Shown here in pieces: positions 9,871 through 17,694 of a DNA stretch of 64,000 nucleotides (position 1 is the first letter of the stretch; every line of letters starts with the position of its first letter). The notes beneath the pieces were generated by a model that saw nothing but the letters and a program-made list of their open reading frames with translations, made no database searches and was not told the DNA's origin. Position numbers and translations under genes: made by a program. The stretch lies in assembly GCF_002355515.1 (NCBI RefSeq), contig NZ_AP014809.1:3806501-3870500 (forward strand). The letters run 5' to 3'. This stretch comes from Methylorubrum populi (GTDB lineage: Bacteria; Pseudomonadota; Alphaproteobacteria; Rhizobiales; Beijerinckiaceae).

Positions 9871-10197
9871 ATGCTGCGCTTCGCATCCGTCGCCACGGCC
9901 CTACTGATGGCTTGCGCGACCACGATCACGCCGGTCTCCGCGCAGTCGGCTCGCTCCAAGAAGGGGACCTGGACCGCGCTGCCATCGCAGGTCGTACCGC
10001 CCGCGCCGCCGCGCGTCGCCAATGGCGGCTTCGGCGCGCTTCCGCTCGCGGTGGGCGGATCCTCGGGCTACTGCGACATCGTGGTGAAGCGCGGCGGCGG
10101 CAATCCGACCCAGGACATGACCGGTTCGATCGGCCACGCGAAGAGCTACCAGGCCACCGGCGGCGGCCCGGCCCGCCAGCGGGTCTGCTCCCGCTAG
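9871..10197 (+). CDS. Small secreted protein of unknown function
   Basis: A 108-residue protein with a clear Sec signal peptide, cleavage probably after VSA at about residue 23. The mature part is about 85 residues, Gly/Pro-rich and basic, and contains two cysteines (in SGYCDIVV and at the end in RQRVCSR) that could form a disulfide. I do not recognise a family. A strong ribosome binding site (GAGAGGAG) and an AT-rich upstream region suggest it is well or specifically expressed. A repeat element begins within its stop codon. Confidence 0.65.
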   Translation: MLRFASVATALLMACATTITPVSAQSARSKKGTWTALPSQVVPPAPPRVANGGFGALPLAVGGSSGYCDIVVKRGGGNPTQDMTGSIGHAKSYQATGGGPARQRVCSR

Positions 10198-10244
10198 AGC
10201 ATCATCCCGAAAGGTGGTTTCCGGCTTTCGAAAAAAGATGATGC
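10196..10244 (+). repeat. Palindromic intergenic repeat, copy A
   Basis: The 49-bp element starts AGAGCATCATCCCGAAAGG and ends in AAAGATGATGC, so its ends are complementary (GCATCAT/ATGATGC) and its middle carries CCGAAAGG and CGGCTTTCG. Two further copies with the same plan lie at 21844-21896 and 56259-56306, both on the minus strand. Behaves like a REP/MITE-type family. Confidence 0.7.
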
Positions 10245-10297
10245 AAAAACAAAAGCCGAGCGCATCGTGCTGGATCCGATATCCAGCCCGATGCGCT
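10244..10297 (-). terminator. Strong hairpin with T-rich tail downstream of the AlgX-like gene
   Basis: AGCGCATCG (10259-10267) pairs with CGATGCGCT (10289-10297), and an inner CTGGAT/ATCCAG pair extends the stem. Read on the minus strand the hairpin is followed by CGGCTTTTGTTTTTG. That fits an intrinsic terminator for the minus-strand gene ending at 10371. Confidence 0.6.
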
Positions 10298-10370
10298 AAG
10301 TCCCGGATCCGGTGAAGATCAGTCCGGCGCCCCTTCCTCAAGGGGCGCCGCAACGCGTCGGACCGCGGCG

Positions 10371-11315
10371 TCAGACCAGCGGCGCCATCTCCGCCTGGCG
10401 CACGGGTTTCTCCATTCCCGACTTCTCGTAGGCCGCGACGTCGAAATCGTCGCTCGGAATGCGCACGAGGAAGCGCTCGGCCATCTCGAACATCAGGATG
10501 TCGGGGCGTACCCGCTCGACGTAGTCCCAGTCGATGCTCGACGACCAGACGAAGTGCATCTCGCGAAACGTCTCGGCGAGGAAGCTCGTCAGCATGATCG
10601 GCGCGAAATGCGCGTAGGAATCCCCGAACAGCACCAGGGTGCGCGGGTCGGCCTGGGGGGAGGGGTTCCGGTAGATGACGTGGGCGCCGACATGCAGGTC
10701 GCCCGCCTTTCCCGCCGCCTCGTAGGACTCGACCAGCGGGCTGGCATAGGCGCGCGACGCGTCGCGATGCACCGCCCAGTTCACCACCGTCTCCCGCGGC
10801 CGCTCGGGCAGCTTGTCGCCGAGATCCCACAGACCGTCATGGGGGAAGCGCGGGCGCTCGGCGATGTCGGGTGGAGCCACCGCGCCGCAGGCGCGCAGCA
10901 GGGCGCGGTAGCCGATCAGGCAGCCCTCGTAGGTCCAGTGCGAGTCGGTGCGGCGGTAGAGCGGCTCCCCGTCGTCCCGGGCCGCGCGCAGGGGCGCGAC
11001 GAGATCGACGAAGCCGCTCATCCGGTCGAGGCGCCGTGCGAGGCGGCGGGCCGGCGACAGGCGCGGATCGAAATCGAGGTCGAGGGTGCGGTCGTCGTAG
11101 ATCGAGAGCTTTTCCGGCACGATGGTGTGGACGTAGCGGATGCCGAGCGCCTGCGCCCGGGCGGCGCGCGCCTCGATCAGCCGGGCCCAGCGGCGCAGGT
11201 GCCACCAGCCGGCGAGCGAACGCCGGTATTGCAGAAGCACCCCGTTGGTGCCCCCGATCAGGAACAGCCACCCGTCGCGTCCCCGGTGGATGATCTCTCT
11301 GTTCCTGCGGGCCAT
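10371..11315 (-). CDS. AlgX/AlgJ-like SGNH O-acetyltransferase
   Basis: A 314-residue protein with the catalytic pattern of alginate O-acetyltransferase AlgX/AlgJ: D124 and H126 in TDSHWT and the nucleophile S233 in LFGDSYAHF. The family transfers acetyl groups to exopolysaccharide. Unlike AlgX and AlgJ it shows no signal peptide or membrane anchor (it starts MARRNREIIHRGRDGWLFL), and no alginate or cellulose genes are adjacent. It may act in the cytoplasm or on a different acceptor. Start ATG 11315 has AGGA 8 nt upstream. It is divergent from the 2H phosphoesterase. Confidence 0.75.
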   Translation of the reverse strand: MARRNREIIHRGRDGWLFLIGGTNGVLLQYRRSLAGWWHLRRWARLIEARAARAQALGIRYVHTIVPEKLSIYDDRTLDLDFDPRLSPARRLARRLDRMSGFVDLVAPLRAARDDGEPLYRRTDSHWTYEGCLIGYRALLRACGAVAPPDIAERPRFPHDGLWDLGDKLPERPRETVVNWAVHRDASRAYASPLVESYEAAGKAGDLHVGAHVIYRNPSPQADPRTLVLFGDSYAHFAPIMLTSFLAETFREMHFVWSSSIDWDYVERVRPDILMFEMAERFLVRIPSDDFDVAAYEKSGMEKPVRQAEMAPLV

Positions 11316-11451
11316 CCCCGTGTCCTAGACGCCGCAGGGCCGGCTGAACAGCGCAGCCACATCACAGTCCGCCCGCTGGATACCCGACCCCGCCGCACCA
11401 TCTTGCTCGGATTGCGCCGGGCGACCGGCCCAAGCCCGAGAGTGCGAAGCG

Positions 11452-11970
11452 TTGCCTGAACCCGCCCCGCTGATCCTGACGCTGCAGATGGACGAGGCGG
11501 CCTTCGCCACCTTCGACGGGTTGAGGCGGCGGCACTTCCCCGAGGCGCTGAACCATATCCCCGCCCACGCCACGCTGTTCCACCACCTGCCGGGCGACGA
11601 TGCGGCGGGTGTGACCGAAACGCTGACGGCGCTCGCTCGCACGCAGAGCGCACCGGATGTCGCGGTGACGGGGGTGCGCTTCACCGGGCGCGGCGTCGCC
11701 TACGCGCTGGACTCGGAGGCCTTGTCCGCTTTCCGCGGCCGGGTCGCGGCGGCGTTCCGCGATAGTCTCACGGCCCAGGACCGGCAGGGCTGGCGCCCGC
11801 ACGTCACCGTGCAGAACAAGGTGGCTCCTGAGACGGCCCGGGCCCTTCACGCCGCGCTCGCACAGGACTTCCGGCCTTCGCACTTCCGCGCACCGGGCGT
11901 GCTGCTATGGCGTTACCTCGGCGGCCCGTGGGAGCGGGTCGCGACCATCGCATTCGGGGACGCAGCATGA
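11452..11970 (+). CDS. 2'-5' RNA ligase-family (2H phosphoesterase) protein
   Basis: A 172-residue 2H phosphoesterase. The two signature motifs are H39-A-T41 in IPAHATLFHH and H117-V-T119 in WRPHVTVQNK. Members open 2',3'-cyclic phosphates or 2'-5' linkages in RNA or nucleotides; the physiological substrate is unknown. The start is TTG 11452 with GAGAG upstream; an ATG at 11488 would remove a conserved strand, so TTG is preferred. The stop overlaps the ATG of the PAP2 phosphatase gene (ATGA), so the two are translationally coupled. Confidence 0.82.
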   Translation: MPEPAPLILTLQMDEAAFATFDGLRRRHFPEALNHIPAHATLFHHLPGDDAAGVTETLTALARTQSAPDVAVTGVRFTGRGVAYALDSEALSAFRGRVAAAFRDSLTAQDRQGWRPHVTVQNKVAPETARALHAALAQDFRPSHFRAPGVLLWRYLGGPWERVATIAFGDAA

Positions 11971-12770
11971 GACTGCCCGGTATCGCGCGCAGCGGCGGCG
12001 GCGCCCTCTGGCGCGGCTCGTCCGCCGTATGGCTGCGGCTCCACCTCAACGAGGTCGGGCCGCTGGTCTCCCTGCTCCTCGTCAGCACTCTCGGCTACGG
12101 CTTCTTCGCCCTCGCCCGCGAGGTCGGCGAGGGCTCGACCGCGGCGCTCGACCGCAAGATTTTGCTCTCCCTGCGCAACCCCGCCGATCTGTCCGACCCG
12201 CTCGGCCCCGCCTGGCTGGAGGAGGCGATGCGCGACATCACCGGCTGGGGCAGCGTCGTCACCATCGTGTTCCTCACGGCGGCGGCGGTGATCTACCTCG
12301 CCCTCGCGGGCCGGCAGCGGGTCGCGGTCTTCGTGCTCGCCGCGGTCGGGGGCGGCGAGGCGGTCTCGACGGTGCTCAAGCTGTTCTACCACCGCCCGCG
12401 GCCCGACCTCGTGCCGCACGGCATGGAGGTGTTCACGGCGAGCTTCCCCTCCGGTCACGCGATGATGTCGGCCATCGCCTACCTGACGCTCGCCACGCTG
12501 CTCGCCCGCGTCGAGCGGCGGCGCAGCGTCAAGGCGCTGCTGCTGGCGCTCGGCATCGCCATGACGGTCCTGGTCGGGATCAGCCGGGTCTATCTCGGCG
12601 TGCACTGGCCGAGCGACGTGCTGGCCGGCTGGTGCGTCGGCGCCGCCTGGGCGGCCCTGTGCTGGTTCGTTGCCCTCCAGCTCCAACGCCGGGGCGAGGT
12701 GGAGGACCCCGATCCGACGCCCGCGTCGACCGGCCCCGGCCAGATCAAAGGAACCGCCGCGCAGGGCTGA
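11967..12770 (+). CDS. PAP2-family membrane phosphatase
   Basis: A 267-residue integral membrane protein with all three PAP2 signatures: K138-x6-R145-P146 in KLFYHRPRP, PSGH at 161-164, and S206-R207-x5-H213-x3-D217 in SRVYLGVHWPSD. Such enzymes dephosphorylate phosphatidic acid, undecaprenyl pyrophosphate or similar lipids at the outer face of the membrane. About five to six hydrophobic helices are visible. The start ATG overlaps the stop of the 2H phosphoesterase gene. Confidence 0.88.
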   Translation: MRLPGIARSGGGALWRGSSAVWLRLHLNEVGPLVSLLLVSTLGYGFFALAREVGEGSTAALDRKILLSLRNPADLSDPLGPAWLEEAMRDITGWGSVVTIVFLTAAAVIYLALAGRQRVAVFVLAAVGGGEAVSTVLKLFYHRPRPDLVPHGMEVFTASFPSGHAMMSAIAYLTLATLLARVERRRSVKALLLALGIAMTVLVGISRVYLGVHWPSDVLAGWCVGAAWAALCWFVALQLQRRGEVEDPDPTPASTGPGQIKGTAAQG

Positions 12771-12839
12771 CGCGTTCCGGCCTCGTGATCCGCAAGGCAC
12801 GTCCTCAGCCCACGTCCTCAGCAAGGCCGGACCCGTTTC

Positions 12840-14150
12840 ATGAGCGATGATCTCCGACTGTCCCGGCGCGTCCTCCTCGCGGGGGGCGCCGGCCTGACCG
12901 GCGCGGCCCTCGGCCTCGGCGGCGGCGCGCGGGCCGCGTCCGGCCCGCCGGCTCCATCGGTGCCGGCCGATACCGGCACCCTGCAGGACGGCCGGATCGT
13001 GTTTCCGAACTGGCGTGATTCCGGCGATGCGCCGCCCCCGCCGCCGCCCGCGCCGATGCCGCCTTCCGAGCGGGTCGGCTTCGCCGTCGTCGGGCTGGGG
13101 CGCCTGAGCCTGGAGGAGATTCTGCCGGCCTTCGGCGAGGCGAAGAAGGCGAAGGTCGTCGCGCTGATGTCGGGCTCGCCGGAGAAGGCGCGTCTCACCG
13201 CGGCGCAGTACGGCATTCCGGAGGACGCGATCTACGCCTACGATCAGTGGGACCGGCTCAAGGCCAATCCCGCGGTCAAGGCGGTCTACATCGTCACGCC
13301 GAACGGGGTGCATCGGGACAACGTGCTTGCGGCGGCAAATGCCGGCAAGCACGTGCTGTGCGAGAAGCCGATGGCAAACACCTCCGCCGAGGCGCAGGAG
13401 ATGGTCGAGGCCTGCATGAAGGCCGGCGTCAAGCTGATGATCGCCTATCGCTGCCAGTACGAGCCGTTCAACCGCGAGGTGGTGCGGCTCGCCCGCTCCG
13501 GCGAATTCGGGCGGGTAAAGATGGTCGAGGCCTTCAACGGCCAGACCACGGCGCTGCCCGAGCAGTGGCGCCTGCGCAAGGCGCTCGCGGGCGGCGGAGC
13601 GCTTCCCGATATCGGCCTCTACTGCCTCAACGGCGTGCGGGCCCTGCTCGGCGAGGAGCCGGTCTCGATCCAGGCGCAGATCGTCACGCCCGAGAACGAT
13701 CCGCGCTTCAAGGAGGTGGAAGAGAGCGTCGCCTTCACGATGCGCTTCCCCTCCGGCGTGATCGCGCAATGCGGCACCAGCTACGGCGTCCACGAGAGCC
13801 GTGAGTTGCGGGTCCACACGACCGGCGGCTCGCTCGATCTGCACAACGCCTTCGCCTATCGCGGCCAGCGCCTCAGCATCGCCCACCGCGAGGGCAGCCA
13901 CGTCCAGCGCGACGAGCCGGTGCTGACGCACAAGAACCAGTTCGCGCTCGAACTCGACCACATGGCCGAGTGCGTCCTCAAAGACCGCCGTCCCCGCACC
14001 CCTGGCGAGGAGGGTCTTCAGGACATGATCCTGATGGAGGCGATCTACGCCGCCGCCCGCTCCGGCCAGCCGGTCACGGTCGGCCCGCTCGCCGGAACGG
14101 GGCAGGGGCCGGACGCGACGCGCGGGCCGGCGCTGGAGGATGGAAAGTAG
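12840..14150 (+). CDS. Tat-exported Gfo/Idh/MocA-family oxidoreductase (glucose-fructose oxidoreductase-like)
   Basis: A 436-residue protein. The N terminus has a twin-arginine signal (LSRRVLLAGG, residues 7-16) followed by a hydrophobic Ala/Gly stretch, then a Pro-rich linker (about 62-72). The NAD(P)-binding motif VVGLGRLSL begins near residue 83, and the family motif CEKPMANT lies near 174-181. Exported, cofactor-carrying members such as Zymomonas glucose-fructose oxidoreductase oxidise sugars in the periplasm. The substrate here is unknown. It stands 69 bp after the PAP2 gene. Confidence 0.85.
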   Translation: MSDDLRLSRRVLLAGGAGLTGAALGLGGGARAASGPPAPSVPADTGTLQDGRIVFPNWRDSGDAPPPPPPAPMPPSERVGFAVVGLGRLSLEEILPAFGEAKKAKVVALMSGSPEKARLTAAQYGIPEDAIYAYDQWDRLKANPAVKAVYIVTPNGVHRDNVLAAANAGKHVLCEKPMANTSAEAQEMVEACMKAGVKLMIAYRCQYEPFNREVVRLARSGEFGRVKMVEAFNGQTTALPEQWRLRKALAGGGALPDIGLYCLNGVRALLGEEPVSIQAQIVTPENDPRFKEVEESVAFTMRFPSGVIAQCGTSYGVHESRELRVHTTGGSLDLHNAFAYRGQRLSIAHREGSHVQRDEPVLTHKNQFALELDHMAECVLKDRRPRTPGEEGLQDMILMEAIYAAARSGQPVTVGPLAGTGQGPDATRGPALEDGK

Positions 14151-14162
14151 CCGGAGCGCCCG

Positions 14163-14309
14163 TCACTCCCCCCAGCGCACGAAAACCCCGATGGCGACGA
14201 TCGCGAGGACGGCGAGCAGCCACGCCTCGCCCACTGTCAGCGCGTAGGCGAGCAGGCCGAAGAAGCCGAGGGCGATGCCGAGCATGGTCGCGACGGCGAC
14301 AGGATTCAT
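14163..14309 (-). CDS. 48-residue membrane protein
   Basis: A short frame encoding 48 residues, essentially two hydrophobic helices: MLGIALGFFGLLAYALTV and AWLLAVLAIVAIGVFVRW. I recognise no family. No good Shine-Dalgarno precedes the ATG. It is downstream of the M16 peptidase in the same direction, with a hairpin between. Support is hydrophobic character and gap filling only. Confidence 0.45.
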   Translation of the reverse strand: MNPVAVATMLGIALGFFGLLAYALTVGEAWLLAVLAIVAIGVFVRWGE

Positions 14310-14338
14310 GGCGGGATTTTTTGTTGACGATCGAGCTG

Positions 14339-14360
14339 CCGACGCCTCTCCAGGCGTCGG
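14339..14360. terminator. Short perfect hairpin after the M16 peptidase gene
   Basis: CCGACGCC (14339-14346) and GGCGTCGG (14353-14360) pair perfectly around a 6-nt loop, 27 bp beyond the peptidase stop codon. There is no T run on either side in the right place, so it may be a pause or Rho-dependent end. Confidence 0.35.
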
Positions 14361-14386
14361 GCTTCAAGGCTTGAGATAGAGCGCCG

Positions 14387-15682
14387 TCAGGCCGCCTGAA
14401 GGGCCGTCGTGACGCGCGAGAGCGGCGGCAGCCCCTTGATCGGGCCGATGGCGGCGAGGGTCGGCGCCCCCTGCAGCAGGGTCCGGCCGGCCGCGCGCAC
14501 GTGCTCAACCTCGACCGCGTCGACCTTGGCGATCAGCTCCTGCGGCGGGATCACCCGGCCCCAGGCGAGAAGCTGGCGGGCGTTGCGCTCGATCCGCCCG
14601 CCCGGCGTCTCCAGGGCCGAGAGCAGCGAGAGCTTGAGCTGCGCCTTGGCGCGGGCGAGCTCCGTCGTGTCGAGCCGATCCGCCGCCTCGCGGGTGGTGG
14701 CGATGGTGACATCGACGAGTTCGGCGAGATCCGCGCCCGAGGTGCCGGCGCCGATGCCGAACAGACCGCAATCGGTGAAGGGCCAGTGGAAGGCCTGGAT
14801 GTCGTAGGCGAGGCCGCGGGTCTCGCGCACTTCGTGCCAGAGCCGCGAGGTCAAGCCGCCGCCGAGCACCTGGGAGAACAGGTGCAGCGCGTAGTAGCCG
14901 TCGTCGCGAAAGGAGAGGCCCGGCAAGCCGAGCACGAGGTTGGCCTGTTCGAGCCGCTTCTGCATCCGCCGCTCGCCGCCGCCGTAGATCCCGGCCACGA
15001 CCGGAGGCGCCTCGACGGCTTTCAGGCCGCCGAAATGGCGTTCGGCCGCCGCGACGATCTCGGCATGCTCCACCGCGCCGGCGGCGGCGAGCACCATGCG
15101 CTCGGGCACGTATTCGCGGGCGATGTAGGCTTCGATCGCCGCGCGGTCGAAGCTCTGGATCGTCTCGGGTCGTCCGAGGATCGGTCGGCCGATCGGCTGG
15201 TCGGGAAAGGCGGTCTCGATGAAGGCGTCGTAGACCACGTCGTCGGGCGTGTCCTCGACCGCGGCGTATTCCTGGAGGATCACGCCCTTCTCGCGGGCGA
15301 GTTCGCCGGCATCGAACACCGAGCGGGTCAGGATGTCGCCGAGCACGTCGAGCGCCACGCCCGCATCCTCGCCCAGCACGCGGGCGGTGTAGCTCGTGCT
15401 CTCGGTGCTGGTGGCAGCGTTGATCTCGCCGCCGACATTCTCGATGTCCTCGGCAATTTTTCGCGCCGAGCGCGTCGCCGTGCCCTTGAAGGCCATGTGC
15501 TCGATCAGGTGGCTGAGCCCGTGCTCGTCCGCCCGCTCGTGCCGCGAGCCCGCCCCGACCCAGACGCCGAGCGTTGCGGTGGCGACGCCGGGAATGGTCT
15601 CGGTGGCGACGGTCAGGCCGTTGTCGAGGCGGCTGACGGTGAGGCCCGGCGAGGCGCCGAAGGTCGAGAAGTGCTGGTTCAT
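14387..15682 (-). CDS. M16-family zinc peptidase (mitochondrial-processing-peptidase-like)
   Basis: A 431-residue M16 metallopeptidase with the inverted zinc motif H58-LIE-H62 and the distal ligand E138 in LQEYAAVED. The C-terminal half carries the Arg/Tyr elements (LTSRLWHEVRETRGLAYD) found in active subunits, so this is a complete single-chain active type. Bacterial relatives of processing peptidase beta lie next to threonine synthase in many alphaproteobacteria, as here: its ATG is only 6 bp from the thrC stop. The natural substrate is unknown. Confidence 0.88.
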   Translation of the reverse strand: MNQHFSTFGASPGLTVSRLDNGLTVATETIPGVATATLGVWVGAGSRHERADEHGLSHLIEHMAFKGTATRSARKIAEDIENVGGEINAATSTESTSYTARVLGEDAGVALDVLGDILTRSVFDAGELAREKGVILQEYAAVEDTPDDVVYDAFIETAFPDQPIGRPILGRPETIQSFDRAAIEAYIAREYVPERMVLAAAGAVEHAEIVAAAERHFGGLKAVEAPPVVAGIYGGGERRMQKRLEQANLVLGLPGLSFRDDGYYALHLFSQVLGGGLTSRLWHEVRETRGLAYDIQAFHWPFTDCGLFGIGAGTSGADLAELVDVTIATTREAADRLDTTELARAKAQLKLSLLSALETPGGRIERNARQLLAWGRVIPPQELIAKVDAVEVEHVRAAGRTLLQGAPTLAAIGPIKGLPPLSRVTTALQAA

Positions 15683-15688
15683 TTCACC

Positions 15689-17101
15689 TCAGGCGCCGCG
15701 CGTGATGCGGGCATGCTCCGTGATGTAGCGCTCGATCGCGGCCTGATCATTGGCCAGATTCGCCACGGTCTCCGGCCGGGTCATCAGGTCGGCGAGGTGG
15801 GGCGGCAGCACCGGGCGCCCGCCGCCGGTCGCCTGCGAGACCGCGTCCGGGAACTTGGCCGGATGGGCCGTGGCGAGCGCCACCACCGGCGTCGCCGGAT
15901 CCGTCTCGAGGAGCTTTCGGCCGGCGCGCACGCCGATGGCGCTGTGAGGGTCGAGCACCATGCCGGTCTTGCGGTAGGTGCCGGCGATCTCATCCACCAC
16001 GTCCGGCTCGCGCACGGCGACCGCGTCGAACTCCTCGCGCACGCTGGCCAGCACCTCGGGGCTGAGGCTGAAGCCGCCGGACTGCTTCAGGCCCGCCATC
16101 AGGCGTCCGAGCGCCGAGGCGTCCCGATCGAGCGCCTCGAACAGCAGCCGCTCGAAGTTCGACGAGATCTGGATGTCCATCGAGGGCGAGGTGGTGGGCT
16201 GCACGCCGCGGGGCTCGTAGGCGCCGTGCTCCAGGGTGCGGGCCAGGATGTCGTTGGCGTTGGTGCCGATCATCAGCCGCTCGATCGGCAGACCCATGCG
16301 CTTGGCGACCCAGCCGGCGAGGATGTCGCCGAAGTTGCCGGTCGGCACCGAGAACGAGACCTTGCGATGCGGGGCGCCCAGCGCCACCGCGCTGGTGAAG
16401 TAGTAGACGGTCTGCGCCGCGACGCGGGCCCAGTTGATCGAGTTGACGCCGGAGAGCTTGACCGCATCGGCGAAGTCGCCGTGCTGGAACATCGCCTTCA
16501 CGAGGTTCTGGCAATCGTCGAAATTGCCGTCGACGGCGAGCGCGTGGACGTTGGACGCATTGACCGTCGTCATCTGCCGACGCTGCACCTCCGACACGCG
16601 GCCGTGCGGAAAGAGAATGAACACGTCGACCTGATCGAGCCCCTTGAAGGCCTCGACCGCCGCGCTGCCGGTGTCGCCCGAGGTGGCGCCGACGATGGTG
16701 GCGCGCGCACCCTTCTGGCGCAGCACGTAATCCATCAGCCGCCCGAGGAGCTGCATCGCCACGTCCTTGAACGCGAGCGTCGGCCCGTGAAACAGCTCCA
16801 TCAGGAACAGGTTGTCGTCGATCTGCGTCAGCGGGCAGATCGCCGGATGGCGGAAAGTCGAATAGGCGTCCTCGATCATGCGATCGAGGGCCTCATCCGG
16901 AATCTCGCCGTCGATGAGCGGGCGCAGCACGCGCTTGGCGACTTCCGCGTAGCGCAGGCCGGCAAAGCCCGCGATCTCGTCACGGCTGAGCTGCGGCCAG
17001 CTCTCGGGCACGTAGAGACCGCCGTCGCGGGCGAGGCCGGCGAGCAGCGCATCGGAAAAGCTCAAGGGCGCGGCGGCGCCGCGGGTCGAGACGTGCAGCA
17101 A
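15689..17101 (-). CDS. thrC: Threonine synthase
   Basis: A PLP enzyme converting O-phosphohomoserine to threonine. At 470 residues it is the long Gram-negative/yeast form. The PLP lysine is K112 in TLAFKDVAMQ; SGDTG at 141-145 binds phosphate. The opening MLHVSTRGAA is typical of the family. It is followed at 6 bp by the M16 peptidase, which is probably in the same transcript. The upstream gene is the DUF4864 protein, 84 bp away. Confidence 0.95.
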   Translation of the reverse strand: MLHVSTRGAAAPLSFSDALLAGLARDGGLYVPESWPQLSRDEIAGFAGLRYAEVAKRVLRPLIDGEIPDEALDRMIEDAYSTFRHPAICPLTQIDDNLFLMELFHGPTLAFKDVAMQLLGRLMDYVLRQKGARATIVGATSGDTGSAAVEAFKGLDQVDVFILFPHGRVSEVQRRQMTTVNASNVHALAVDGNFDDCQNLVKAMFQHGDFADAVKLSGVNSINWARVAAQTVYYFTSAVALGAPHRKVSFSVPTGNFGDILAGWVAKRMGLPIERLMIGTNANDILARTLEHGAYEPRGVQPTTSPSMDIQISSNFERLLFEALDRDASALGRLMAGLKQSGGFSLSPEVLASVREEFDAVAVREPDVVDEIAGTYRKTGMVLDPHSAIGVRAGRKLLETDPATPVVALATAHPAKFPDAVSQATGGGRPVLPPHLADLMTRPETVANLANDQAAIERYITEHARITRGA

Positions 17102-17185
17102 GGATGCCTCCGGGAAGGCGCCCCCTCTACACGATCGATTTCGCCATGTCGAAGCGGAGCCGGACCGGTTTCTGGTCCCGTGACG

Positions 17186-17611
17186 TTAGACCCGTTCGCC
17201 GGGCGCCTTCTTCAACTGACATCCGGTGATGCGCCACTGCCCGTCGGCCTGGCGCTGGAGCGTGTAGAGCGCGACCCAATCGAGGCCAGCCTCGTCCTGA
17301 AGGCTCATGCCCTGGGCGATCTCGTCCTCGGCGGTCTCCCGGGCCGTCTCGAAGCGGTAGCTGCGCGGACGCAGGACCGGCGAGTAGCCCTTCGCCACCA
17401 TGGCGATGAAGGTCTCGGCCGAGGGAAACAGGTTGCGAACCTGCGGCGCGGCCTCGGCATAGGCCGCCGCGGCGTCGTTGCGGCGGAAGGCGTCGATCTG
17501 CCGCTCGATGGTGGCGCGGGCGGCCTTGAGGGTGGTGTCGCGGGTCGCGTCGTCGGCTTGGACCGCGAGACCTGTCAGAACGAGGATGAGGAGGCTGGCA
17601 ACGGTGCGCAT
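17186..17611 (-). CDS. DUF4864-like exported protein
   Basis: A 141-residue protein with a signal peptide (MRTVASLLILVLTGLAVQA). The body has the SnoaL/NTF2-like pattern of DUF4864: IERQIDAFRRNDAAAAYAEA, then FIAMVAKGYSPVLRPRSYRF and WVALYTLQRQADGQWRITGC. Role unknown; it is often found near cytochrome oxidase assembly genes. The start at 17611 is chosen because it opens the signal peptide and has GGAG upstream; the frame is open further but lacks signals. Confidence 0.7.
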   Translation of the reverse strand: MRTVASLLILVLTGLAVQADDATRDTTLKAARATIERQIDAFRRNDAAAAYAEAAPQVRNLFPSAETFIAMVAKGYSPVLRPRSYRFETARETAEDEIAQGMSLQDEAGLDWVALYTLQRQADGQWRITGCQLKKAPGERV

Positions 17612-17653
17612 CGGGAGGCACTCCGCGGATCCTGCCGCGGGAATCCTTTCCCG

Positions 17654-17683
17654 CGCGTGACGCCAGGATCCTGGCATCACGCG
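17654..17683. repeat. 30-bp near-perfect palindrome
   Basis: CGCGTGA-c-GCCAGGATCCTGGC-a-TCACGCG: every position pairs except one c/a mismatch, and there is no loop to speak of. It lies between the SURF1 and DUF4864 genes. Could be a binding site or a transcript-end cruciform; there is no T run. Confidence 0.55.
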
Positions 17684-17694
17684 TGCCAACGCCG

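Noticed and set aside
10105..10130. Shared GNPTQD hexapeptide in the small secreted protein and in the IalB-like protein
   Set aside because: The surrounding residues do not align, so it is too short to claim homology or a motif.
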